Notes under the pieces: generated by a model
Told to the model about the DNA's origin: nothing
Seen by the model: the letters and a program-made list of their open reading frames with translations, nothing else
The model's database searches: none
NCBI RefSeq assembly: GCF_016906535.1
Contig: NC_057370.1
Coordinates: 372,001-436,000, forward strand
Source: Rhizoctonia solani
Taxonomy: Eukaryota > Basidiomycota > Agaricomycetes > Cantharellales > Ceratobasidiaceae
Direction: 5' to 3'
Length of the DNA stretch: 64,000 bases
Shown here: piece after piece, positions 12,801 through 23,003 of the stretch
How the letters are laid out: every line of letters begins with the position of its first letter
Position numbering within the stretch: the stretch's first letter is position 1
Made by a program: the position numbers and the translations under genes

Positions 12801-14163
12801 CGGCAGAACTCGTGGTCCTAGTTTGTTTCAGAAACCAGTGCTTTGACTACTAATTGAAGCGTCTGCTCAAATCTTGGCTTTTGCTCGCTTTCCCTCCACA
12901 TGGATTGATGCCGACTGTTCTGCATGCCGATTCTACTAAGACCCCTTGTTCAGTCCCGAAGACACCCTCGGCTCATAGTAGAAAAAATACACTGATTGGA
13001 CTGAGGGAAGATGGATCCATGGTGTGTCCAATGATTTTCCTATTCATGCCAGGCTGACATTACATCTCCCTCGTTCCACTACCTTACGCTGGATGACTTA
13101 TCCCCGCCTCCGCGCCCTGCTGAGCCCCTACAATACAGACAGAGAGCACTACAGAGCAAGGAAAATCATCCTGTAGGAGTGTCAGTTTTTCATACTTTTA
13201 TTGCAAGCGCGACGCGACGACAAACATCGTTTGTTCACGAGGACGCAGACTAACGGTAAATTGTGCTCCATTCACATTTGGTCAACAACTCATTTCACAG
13301 TAGCACACTCTAATGCTAGTACGAAAGGTATCAGGCCTATCTAGTGTCTCGTGTTGCGACTCACTCGATGCTCCCAGGCCATCAGACACTCTCCTCAGGT
13401 GCGTGGTTACCATGTCAAACACACGCAGGAGCTGACAAGGAAAGTCTGAATGATTCCGGTTTGTAAAATCAATAAAAACAGTTCTGGTACGTTTCAGCTT
13501 TATTGGTCTATGCAGGGAACTTCGATAGCGGTTAATTACAGTAGTAGAGGCTTTTCTTCAATTTTTTCATTCAATAGTGTCCGCAGTCCCTAGGGTGCTA
13601 CCACACCCTGCTTTATCCAGCGCGCAGAAATTGTCATGATTGATAGGGAGGGTGGGCACGGCGGTATGGGTACACAAGTACTGAACAAGGCAACAATTTC
13701 CTGGTGGGCCAATACTGATCCACTTTTATGTGATTGCCGTGACTTTGTTGCTATTCGGAGTTTTCAACCAGCGTATCAAGTACGTTAGCCATTAATCATC
13801 ACTGAATATCCTGTACTTGTTAGCTCACACTTGGAGCATTAATGAATTACAAGAACACAAGGCAATACCACACTCCAATACCCTGTGTTGGTAGTTAACT
13901 GGTGAATTAAGTGGTTAGAAACTCAGCAAAGATTTTTTGTGATTCAATTGTGTTATTTTGAAACTTGGGTTGTGCATCAAAACAAACCTAGGCACTATTC
14001 AGCAAAAATAAGCACACAAAATCTAATGGTGTTTGTGAGCCAAGCATGTTTGAGAATCACAAACAAGATGATAAAAAGCATCTTAATTGAGCTTAAGCAT
14101 GTTAGGCCTACAAACTCCTTTCAACTGTCCAGAGAAACTGAGGTTGAATTCTGGTCAGTGAGT
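9892..14163. other. 4 kb without recognisable gene
   Basis: Only short open frames on both strands and no family motif. Near 13.9-14.16 kb the DNA becomes AT-rich and CpG-poor, as in the retroelement island, so that end may be decayed transposon sequence. Confidence 0.4.
10721..10756. repeat. Perfect 18 bp tandem duplication
   Basis: The unit GGAAGTTGGGAGGCAAAG occurs twice in direct succession (10721-10738 and 10739-10756). No gene is evident around it. Confidence 0.9.
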
Positions 14164-14168
14164 GTTGA

Positions 14169-15304
14169 TGTCCTAGACATTGTCTGGGACACCAAGGGGG
14201 TTGGTGCTTGAGGCCAGGGGTACAAGTGAGAAAACTGTGTAAGGCAGCATGAAACTATTCTATGGTGCCAACTAACTATACTACAGCAAACTAGACACTT
14301 AAGGCATTCTAGAGCTATCTAAGTACAATGAGAAGACTGCTTAAGGCAGTGGTGAGCTATTCCACTTAGTGGTTACCAGGCTGTATGGCCCTTGTACAAT
14401 GATAGAGATGCAACAAGAGGTAATTGACCTGGGGATCACCATGGTTGATTGCCCTCCTTATGTATTACAGGGAAGCAGTGCTATTTACAAATACTGTATT
14501 CAATAAGAAGCCTGCTCCATCAGCAGCCTTACTCATGCATATGTGTCACCTATGATGTCATCAAGGTGGAGGTGGTTATACTGCTGAATAAGCAGAGGAG
14601 GGGACATGGCAAGGTGCTTAGGATATGATATAAGTGCCAAAGTGTTGTAGACCAACTGTACAGTTGACTACATGCTAGTGGGTGGGCACTTGTGGCTGTA
14701 CTACTACACTGGGACAACTATACTAAGGCTATACTACTGTGGCTAGACTGCTTAGGGCAGCATGGGGAGGTATTTCTATGTTAATAAAAGGCTGGTGGCC
14801 AACAATTATACTACTTCTGTATCTACTGAGTGAGTAAAGGGACTTATGGTCCCAATACTAACTGCTGACTACTGAAACCTGTCTGTGATGATAGACAAGG
14901 TAAAATCAACTTGGTTGTTCCAAGCAATTTCCCTGCTGTATATATACCTAAGTAGAAGCTATTTACAAATAGATATGTGGTGGGAAAGAAGTAGAGATAT
15001 GAAATAAGAAGTGTGCTGTGGGCTGCAGAGAAGCATCTTGTTATCTAGGCACCCTTGGCATGGCATCTCAGCTGGTCTTGGCACAGCATCTTGGCTTGAT
15101 AACCACCAAGATCACATGATTAAAAAGGTGAAGATAATAAGTCTGTAAAATATAGTAAAAATATCAGAAAAATAAGGCAATTCTGGTGGTATATTTTGTA
15201 GGGGTGTAACGCAAAGTCACATCATTGAAAAAGTGGTCTGTTTGTGTTTGTTTAAATGCAAGAAAATTGGAATAAATTCTGTGGTATTGTGTGTGTCTGC
15301 AACA
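14169..15304 (+). mobile_element. Solo LTR of the TGTCCTAGACA family, split by another solo LTR
   Basis: Starts TGTCCTAGACA and ends TGTCTGCAACA. It is flanked by the 5 bp target duplication GTTGA (14164-14168 and 15305-15309), so it arose by insertion and later LTR-LTR recombination. Removing the nested LTR at 14643-15211 and its duplicated target leaves about 560 bp, close to the intact family members (583-591 bp). No internal domain is left, so the parent element is not identified. Confidence 0.85.
14643..15211 (-). mobile_element. Nested solo LTR, family of the 28.5-34.8 kb element
   Basis: Resembles the 561 bp LTR at 28510-29070 through most of its length (for example CTAGTGGGTGGGCACTTGTG). 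It is flanked by the target duplication CAAAG (14638-14642 and 15212-15216). The last base is G where other copies have A (TAACG for TAACA). It is clearly older than the LTRs at 28.5 and 34.2 kb. Confidence 0.8.
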
Positions 15305-15629
15305 GTTGATGGGCATGATGAAATTGAGGTGACCCTAAAAATTACTCATTGCTTGCATGTTAGCCACCTGATAGGCCATCAAGCTGCTTTCAAGCAGCCT
15401 CTTGTTGCTGGGTGATGTTCCACTCCCCTGCCCCTGTTATAGGATGCTTACCTGATAACCTAGAACACAGCCTCCAAGCACCTAGACATGGAGTTATCTA
15501 ATTGCTCTCATGACCCTTCTGTGATTGCCTGACTGGATAACATGTATTCTTACAAGTTTGCCCCTGTAGTGCCAAAAAATGTACTTCCTGTGTTCTTTTG
15601 ATGATTATCTAATTCTGCAGTTGTGCAGT

Positions 15630-15741
15630 TGTCCTAGACATCCTTAAGGGGTGTGAAGGCAGCAGGCACTTGTGGCCATGTGGAGTACAAGTAAGAAGCT
15701 GCTTAAGGCAGTGGGGATGATATCTACAACAACAAGCTATG
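15630..15741 (+). mobile_element. 5' fragment of a TGTCCTAGACA-family LTR, cut by the chromovirus insertion
   Basis: Begins TGTCCTAGACATCC as in the full copies and stops at the target site (CTATG) of the element at 15742. The sequence after that element (from 22458) does not continue this LTR, so a rearrangement or deletion is likely. Confidence 0.65.
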
Positions 15742-16187
15742 TGTCACAACTAAGCTCGGACCTATGATACAAGTAGGTTTAAAGTCCGTGGCCCTATCAC
15801 CAATGGACTATGAGAACAAGAGGGGCAACAAAGGCCCAGGGGGTATGATGTAGGGTAGAGGGCAACAAAGGCCTGGTGAGTGATGCTTAAGTAAAGTGCA
15901 CTAGGCTCAACAAGGGAGCAGGGCAATGGATAGGTAAGAACTCAGGTGAATTGACAAAGAGGTCAAGTCTTGCTGTTTTAGCGGCAACTTGACCTGGCTT
16001 ATATACATGAGGAAAGCCACATCAAAAACAACAGTACTAAATAGTGAGTCATTTACAATTTCACCTCATATATCAAATATGTCACGTGATCTTGATGATT
16101 CATAAATATATACCAAAGAAGGAAACTATCTCGGAAAAAAGGTAGAAAATAGTAGAAATTCATGTCATGCCAATGAAGGTCATGACA
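15742..16187 (-). repeat. 3' LTR of chromovirus 1
   Basis: 446 bp, TGTCAC...CATGACA. Contains TATATA-rich promoter sequence and the palindrome TCACGTGA at 16081-16088. It differs from its partner by seven transitions. Confidence 0.95.
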
Positions 16188-16200
16188 TTACCCCCTCTTT
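16188..16200 (-). other. Polypurine tract of chromovirus 1
   Basis: On the minus strand this reads as an A/G run (AAAAGAGGGGGTAA) directly before the 3' LTR, the expected plus-strand primer position. It overlaps the end of the pol stop codon. Confidence 0.75.
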
Positions 16201-19200
16201 TAAGCTCCAACTGCGTCAGGGTGTTCCTTGTGAAATTCCTCTAGGACTTCTTGAGCATTTCCCACATTGTCTATTGGCTCCCACAAGTTACTTCCTTCAT
16301 CATAACCTTTCCATTTGACCAGATACCATAACTTCTTTGTCTTTCCTCTTCCTTTCCACTTGCTATCTAGGATCTTCTCTACTTTGTATTCCTCTTCACC
16401 TTCTTCTGTAATGATAGGTGCAGGTTGAGGAGGATCGCGTCCATGAGGGTCAGGATGGAATTTTGTCAGAAGATTAATGTGAAATACTGGATGTATGCGC
16501 ATGGTATGGGGTAGTTGCAATTTATACGCATGTGATCCAATTTTTTCAATTACCAAGTAGGGGCCTAGCTTTTTGTGGCTAAGCTTGATAGATGGTCTAT
16601 TGGTGGATATATTTTGATGATTTAGCCACACTTTGTTTCCTACTTGAATTTCTTCTTCTTCCCTGTGACGTTGATCATAGAAGTGTTTCATCCTTTCTTG
16701 GGATATTGATAACGCTGCCTTGACTTCATCATAGCCCTTTTCTAGGAATTCCGCATGTTCTTCTGCGTTAGGGACTGATTCATCTGACTTTTGACCAACT
16801 GTAAATCTTGGATTATAGCCGTAACATATTTGGAAAGGGGATTTGCCTGTGGAAGTCTGTTTCAAATTGTTCAAGGCAAATTTGGCCAATGGCAATAGTG
16901 ACACCCAGTCTGATTGACGATGATTCCCAAACATACGTATAAAGATCTTGGCCTCTTGTTGTATCCGTTCCGTTTGACCATCTGTTTGAGGATGGTAGGC
17001 TGTAGAATATGTAGGCTTGATGTCTAGCCTTTTATATAGGTGACAAATAAACTTGGCATTAAATGTAGGGCCTCTATCTGAAACTGTACTCTTGGGAAGG
17101 CCATGTAACTTCCAGATGTATGTAATAAATAAGTTGGCAATGTCAATAGCTGATGCTGTGGATTGGGTAGGAATAAAGTGGACCATTTTTGAGAAACGGT
17201 CAATGACAGTAAGGATGGCGTTGAAGCCTTCTGAAATTGGTAGTCCCACAATCATGTCATAGGCTATATCTTCCCAAGGACGTTCAGGAATTTGTAATGG
17301 CTTTAGCAGTCCTACAGGTACTTGATTTGTTGGCTTGGACCTGATACAGGTTTTGCAGTGGCTGACATAAGAATTGACAAACTTTTTCAGCAATGGCCAG
17401 TAATAACTCCTGGAAATAAGTTCTAGTGTCCTGGTTTGTCCTGGGTGTCCTGCAGCCAATGCGTCATGTCTAGACTCCAAGATGAGGTTCCTAATAGTAT
17501 CATCTCTGGGTACAAAGATTTTTCCTTGATACCATAGTAATCCTTCTTTTAACTCCCAGTCAACTACTTTATCCTTGTTCTGAAGTTTGTACAAGATTTC
17601 CTTAAGGCGTTCATCCTTGTAGATTGCTTCACCAATCAGGTCATTAATTTCCTGATCCGGAGTGATTGACGCAATGAAAAGTTCTGGTTTCAGGAGAACT
17701 TGGTTCTCTACCCCCCCTTCAAGGGGTACTAAATCATATTGTCTTGAGAGAATATCCGCTTTTTTGTTTTGCGCTCCAGGTCTGTAGATAATTTGGAAGT
17801 TATAATCAACCAGGAAGTTGGCCCATTGAATTTGTCGTTTATTCAAGGATTGTGATGTGGAGAAGTGTTCCAGGTTCTTATGATCCGTGAGAACCTGGAC
17901 TGGTAATTCCAACCCCTCTAATAGATGACGCCATTCCTTGAATGCCCTAATGACTGCTAACAGCTCTTTGTCAAAAATATTGTAGTTCTTTTCAGCCGGT
18001 GACAGGGATTTTGATAGATATGCTACAGGGGCCAGTTTTCCTTCAGGGTTACGCTGTGATAATATGGCTCCTGTTGCGTAATTGGATGCATCGCATTCTA
18101 CGTAGAATTGTTTTGTAGTGTTGGGCTGTAAAAGTAGAGGTGCTGATGTAAGACACTTCTTCAGGCCATCAAAGGATTGTTGTTCCGCCTGTTCCCATTT
18201 CCAAATACTATCTTTTTTGAGCAGGTTGTAAAGAGGTCGTGCCATATTACCAAAGTTTGGAATAAATTGTCTATAGAAATTTACAAACCCTAAGAATTCC
18301 TGAATATTCTTGACATTCTTAGGTGTTGACCAATTCATTGCATCCGTGACCTTGGATTGATCTACTTCTATGCCAAATTCCAATATAATGAATCCTAGGT
18401 AGTTGATCCTTTTGACGTGGAAATGACATTTCTCAATATTACAAAAAAGGTTGTTATCCTGCAGCCTTTTAAGCACTTCTTGCACATGGGCTTCATGGTC
18501 TTTTTTGTTAAGAGAGAATACTAGAATATTGTCCAAATATATGATAACGTAGACATCCAGAAGGTCCCTGAATATCTTGTTCATCATGTCTTGGAAGGCT
18601 GCCGGTGCACTTGTTAGTCCAAAGGGCATGACCAAATATTCAAATAGTCCGTATTTTGTTTTGAAAGCGGTTTTCCATTCATTGCCTTCTTTGATTTGGA
18701 CTAGGTTGTACCCTGCCTTAAGATCAAATTTGCTAAAGATCTTGGCACCTTGTAATTTCTCAATGAGATTCTGTGGCAAGGGCAGGGGATAGACGTTTTT
18801 CTTGGTCATACTGTTCAGACGCTGGTAATCCACACACATGCGTAGTTTCCCATTTTTCTTTTTGACAAATAATATGGGAGAGGCCATAGGGGATCTAGAC
18901 GGGCGGATTAGACCAGCTTTGAGCTGTTTCTCAATGGTTTCTTTAAGTTCCGCATCTTCCCTTGGACCTAAACTGTATATGGGGCCATGTTGTGGTTGCG
19001 CATCCGGAAGTAACTCAATGGCAATGTTGTAAGGACAGTGGGGTGGTAATTTTGACGATTCCTCCTCTGAAAATACTCCAGCAAATTCTTGATAAGGGGC
19101 AGGAATTTCTTCCACTGCTTTGAGTTCTGAAACAGCAGGTGTGGCTAAACAGTTGTTGGAACAATACAAGGAATTAAAAACAAGTGTATGTTTTTCCCAC

Positions 19201-19619
19201 AAAATTTGGGGATTGTGTTTTTTTAACCATGACATTCCTAAAACTAATTGGTGATTGCCAATATTGGAAATATGGCATTCTAGTTCCTTGGTGTGGTTGC
19301 CAATGGTACATTTAAACCGCGTAAAATGGGTAATTTGGCCAGAATTGATTTCTTGGCCATCAATAACGCGTAGTTTCTTGGGAATTGGATGTATATAGGT
19401 TGGAAGTCAATAGGTTTCTACTAAAAGAGGGTGGATGAAGCAGGACGTTGCTCCAGAGTTGATCATGGCTTTTCCTTGAAAAGGTTTAGCCAAAAAACTT
19501 GATTTTTGGGATTTAGGAGTCTCACACGGATTTGCAGAGAATGATGCATATATTTGCAATGTATTACATAAGGAAAGTATTTCAAAATCATTGTTCTCAT
19601 AATGCAAATCCGCAAGCAT
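16200..19619 (-). pseudogene. pol: Chromovirus 1 pol: protease, RT, RNase H, integrase, chromodomain
   Basis: The main frame 19235-16200 (1011 codons open) continues upstream in the same frame to 19619, broken only by a TGA at 19409-19407. Protease motif is INSGA instead of IDSGA (codon 19460-19458). RT shows the family blocks and YLDN instead of YLDD (codon 18530-18528). RNase H begins near YVECDASNYATGAIL. Integrase has the H-H-C-C zinc finger and VSDRGPTF. A chromodomain (EYKVEKILDSK ... LVKWKGYDEGSNLWEP) ends the protein; in this lineage it guides insertion to marked chromatin. With PR and RT aspartates replaced and a stop inside, the copy should be inactive on its own. Pol lies in the -1 frame relative to gag, its ATG 21 bases after the gag stop. 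Confidence 0.9.
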
Positions 19620-19639
19620 ACAGCCAAGTGCCTTACTCC

Positions 19640-21065
19640 TTAGTTGGCCTTGGCTTTTCCTTTTCCCAACTCTTCCTCATCAGAAACTACTTCAATACAA
19701 CTTTCTTCTTTAGGCCTTTCCCAAGACCATTCAACATTGGCCACATGTCCAGACATGGGCTTAGAAGGGCAATTTTGTGCAAAGTGGCCTTTACCGCCGC
19801 ATATATGGCAGATAAGGTTTGCAAAACCCCTCCCGTCAAGATCCATGGGGCCTGGGCCTTTAGAACTTGAGGCCAAGACAGGAGTGGGAGCAATAGTGGG
19901 CCTAACAGGTGCAGCAGCAGCAGGACGTTTGTCTTTTTTGAGAGATGGGAATGGGATCATTGTGTCCTTGGTTTCCCCATTCCACCTGATGTTGGGCATA
20001 TTGCCAGAAGTGGTGCGTACAATTGAGGTGATGGCGCCTTTCTTGGCGCGGCGAGTAGTGGGATCAATCATGTAGACATTGTCCCCAACGTTGAGACAAG
20101 TGCAAGCGGGAGTGGGGTTGGGAGTGGAAGTGGAGACAGCAGTAGTAGCACAAACAGTGGAGACAGAGGGGTTGGATAGGCGTGTAGATTCAATGTGGTT
20201 AGCAATTTCTTCTGCCTTGTCATAGACCTGTTGGGCTGTAGCACAACGCCATTGGAACATAGTTGACAACATAATATCTTTGATTTCATTTTTAAGGCCG
20301 TCATAGTACTTATCGCGCAAGGTTTCATCACTATAACCCAAGGACACAGAATATTGTTGGAATTCCCGAGTGTATTCCTGGACTGAAGCCTTCTGCCGCA
20401 AGTTATTCCATTTTGGCGATACTTCTTGTTGCAATTAGTGTCCACATAATGTTTAGTGAATTCAGCCCAAAATGTATTGATGTTTTCCAATAAGGGGACC
20501 GCTTCTCCCCTGAACACCTTCCTGTCCTTGTAGGGGCGTACCCAATCTTCTGCTGCTCCTTCAAAATACAATGTTACCCACAAAATTTTTTTTCCTGGGA
20601 CCGGTTTGCTCCCTTTGCCCTTATGTAAGCCTGGCAGGCAATGATAAAATTGAGGGCGTCTTCTTTCTTGCCACTAAACTTGTTTGGCTTGGCAAATTTC
20701 AAATCGGAATTAGAAGACGTAGGTGGGGGATTGATAGTGGTGGCAGTGCCAGAAGGTGGGGGTGGTGGAAGTGGGGCTGTGGAGCAAGAGGAAGATTGAT
20801 GAAGAAGCTGATCTTGCACAGCCTGGATGGATGCCGCCGCCCCTTGGATTTGGTTTGAATAAAAAATATGTTGATTACGTGACTGATCGCGGTGTTCCTC
20901 AAGTTCTGCCCTTAGTAACGCTATTTGATCATGTTGCGCTTCATAAGCACCTTGTAGTTGTGAGAACTCTTTTTTTAGAACAATCATATTTTGGGCAACC
21001 ATGTTTAATAATTCTTGATCAGACATATGGTCAAAGGACATAGGGGAATATACATGAGGTGGCAC
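19640..21065 (-). pseudogene. gag: Chromovirus 1 gag with two frame breaks
   Basis: Three overlapping frames make one gag: 21065-20574 (coiled-coil N-terminus, then KFSGKKEDALNFI), 20583-20068 (LYFEGAAEDWV) and 20434-19640 (SVQEYTREFQQY and the zinc knuckle C-x2-C-x4-H-x4-C, CHICGGKGHFAQNC). The first switch lies at an A8/T4 homopolymer near 20580, the second near 20430. Gag binds RNA and forms the particle. Breaks could be true decay or homopolymer read errors. Confidence 0.85.
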
Positions 21066-21136
21066 AGCCGCAGGGGCAGGAGTGTGTTCAAGAGGATGGG
21101 GCCGACCACCCTGATTGGGTTTGAGAAGGAGCCAAA

Positions 21137-21631
21137 TTAGTCTCTCCCATCTTGCCCAAACCAGGCATTGTCATGTGAGACTGCAAAAAACTCATAGTCT
21201 TTGTAATAATGAATGCGCCCTTTTCCGTCCTGGGTAATGTCTTGGATGGAACAGTGGAAGTTGTCCAATTCCAACTCTTTCTTGACTAGTAATCTATCTT
21301 TTTCCTTGATAAGCCTTTCTTGCTCTTCAATAGTGAGAGCTAAGTTGCAATTGTGGGCTTCAAGGTTGGAGATAAGATTTTTTTGTTCTTGAAGATCAGC
21401 CTTGTAGATGTTGTTGAGGCGCTTGGCAAAAGATTTGTGATGCTTGATGTGGGCAATGGTCTGGAGTAGCCCGGGTTCTTCAATGCGAGCAATATGTTCT
21501 TTGAGATTGTTGATACGCCCCACTAATATATGGTCAATATTGTTGAGAGTTTTTTTGAGATAGAGATAACGGGTGACAATAGAATAGGGCCAAAAGATGG
21601 CAAAAAGGATAAGGTCTAGAAAATCAAACAC
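21137..21631 (-). CDS. Extra ORF between 5' LTR and gag of chromovirus 1
   Basis: Uninterrupted 164 codons inside the element, sense strand, before gag. The first 25 residues are hydrophobic (FLDLILFAIFWPYSIV) and look like a membrane anchor; the middle is strongly charged and helical (QEQKNLISNLEAHNCNLAL, EEQERLIKEKDRLL), a likely coiled coil. I recognise no family. Gypsy elements usually start with gag here. It is in another frame than gag and stays open although gag next to it is broken. Confidence 0.55.
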   Translation of the reverse strand: MFDFLDLILFAIFWPYSIVTRYLYLKKTLNNIDHILVGRINNLKEHIARIEEPGLLQTIAHIKHHKSFAKRLNNIYKADLQEQKNLISNLEAHNCNLALTIEEQERLIKEKDRLLVKKELELDNFHCSIQDITQDGKGRIHYYKDYEFFAVSHDNAWFGQDGRD

Positions 21632-21994
21632 TAGGATGCGTTCCCGATATAAATCGGTACTCGATCAGATAGAAACAACGGATTTATAGCTCTAAATACT
21701 AACTGTTTGCGTTCCCACTAGCGTTAAACTATCCTTATATTGATATCAGCAGCTGTGTACAAGCGTGATTATCAATCAGGTTTTTAGTAAGCGGAGGTTT
21801 GGCTGACTAACAGCGTATGGCTAAAGGTGCAGACACCCTGGTATGCAGACAATTGCTGGCAAAGGGCTATCCTGCAACCTTACTGGCACTTGTATTCCTG
21901 CCTTTGATTATTACACAGGGGCTACAATGTGATGCTGTTTCAGGCTTTGGTGCTTATCTAAGCGCAGTTCTTGTTTGTTGACAAGAGTACAAGT

Positions 21995-22009
21995 AGCAAG
22001 ACTTGACCT
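21995..22009 (-). promoter_or_regulatory. Self-priming primer binding site of chromovirus 1
   Basis: Two bases inside the 5' LTR edge, the 15 bases AGCAAGACTTGACCT (plus strand) are the reverse complement of 22230-22244 within the LTR. The start of the transcript can thus fold back on this site, as known for Tf1/sushi chromoviruses. I see no tRNA-type primer site. Confidence 0.75.
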
Positions 22010-22011
22010 AG

Positions 22012-22457
22012 TGTCACGACTAAGCTTGGACCTATGATACAAGTAGGTTTAAAGTCCGTGGCCCTATCACCAATGGACTATGAGAACAAGAGGGGCAACA
22101 AAGGCCCAGGGGGTATGATGTAGGGTAGAGGGCAACAAAGGCCTGGTGAGTGATGCTTAAGTGAAGTGCACTAGGCTCAACAAGGGAGCAGGGCAATGGA
22201 TAGGTAAGAACTCAGGTGAATTGACAAAGAGGTCAAGTCTTGCTGTTTTAGCGGCGACTTGACCCGGCTTATATACATGAGGAAAGCCACATCAAAAACA
22301 ACAGTACTAAATAGTGAGTCATTTACAATTTCACCTCATATATCAAATATGTCACGTGATCTTGATGATTCATAAATATATACCAAAGAAGGAAACTATC
22401 TTGGAAAAAAGGTAGAAAATAGTAGAAATTCATGTCATGCCGATGAAGGTCATGACA
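22012..22457 (-). repeat. 5' LTR of chromovirus 1
   Basis: 446 bp partner of 15742-16187. In the sense (minus) direction a TATATAAG box at about 22275-22268 precedes the segment 22244-22230 by about 25 bases. That segment is the exact complement of the priming site next to the LTR, so transcription probably starts around 22244. Confidence 0.9.
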
Positions 22458-22466
22458 CTATGTGAC

Positions 22467-23003
22467 TGTCATAACCTCACTGTAGGGTGGGTTACTTGCT
22501 AGTGGCAGGTGCTTGTGGCCATACTACTACACACACTGATGACTAAGCTAAGGCTATACTACTGGGGTGGACCACTTAAGGCAATGTGAAAGGGCTTAAG
22601 GCTGATGGGTAACTGTTACACCCTCATGATTTATACCATTAGATTTGGACAATTTTTCTCTTATTTTTACTATTTTTTATGGACTTGATATCTTTTGTTT
22701 TCTGATCACATGATCTTGGTGCTTACTATGCCAAGATGCTGCACCAAGATGCTGTACCAAGGGCACTTATTGCAAATCCATGCTTCTGCGCAGCCCACAG
22801 CATGCTTGTCTTACTTCTTTTCTCACATGCACAGACTGCCTTGTAGATAGTACTTTTGTTATATATACAGCAGGGAAATTGCTTGGAGACCCCAAGTCAA
22901 TTTTACCTAGTCTCTCATCTAAGACAGGTTTCAGAAGCCAGCTAAGTAGCTGGATCCCAGTAGTAACATACACTGAGCAGCAAAAGTATTGCAGGTCAGG
23001 AGA
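22467..23003. mobile_element. Degenerate LTR fragments
   Basis: 22467 onward resembles the start of the 561 bp LTR family (TGTCATAACCTCACTG, GGTGCTTGTGGCC). From 22614 another LTR of the related family on + starts (TGTTACACCCTCATG, then TTTTTACTATTTTTTATGG), interrupted at 23003 by the 1.5 kb LTR. Both are old and CpG-poor. Confidence 0.6.

Larger units (their letters stand above)
15742..22457 (-). mobile_element. Complete Ty3/Gypsy chromovirus 1 (6.7 kb, coding on -)
   Basis: Two 446 bp LTRs (15742-16187 and 22012-22457) bound the element, and the target duplication CTATG is perfect (15737-15741 and 22458-22462). Order in the sense direction: 5' LTR (22457-22012), self-priming site, an extra ORF, gag, protease, reverse transcriptase, RNase H, integrase, chromodomain, purine tract (16200-16188), 3' LTR. 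LTRs differ at 7 of 446 positions, all transitions. Gag has two frame changes, there is a TGA between protease and reverse transcriptase, and the protease and RT motifs are mutated, so the copy is defective although young. Confidence 0.95.
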
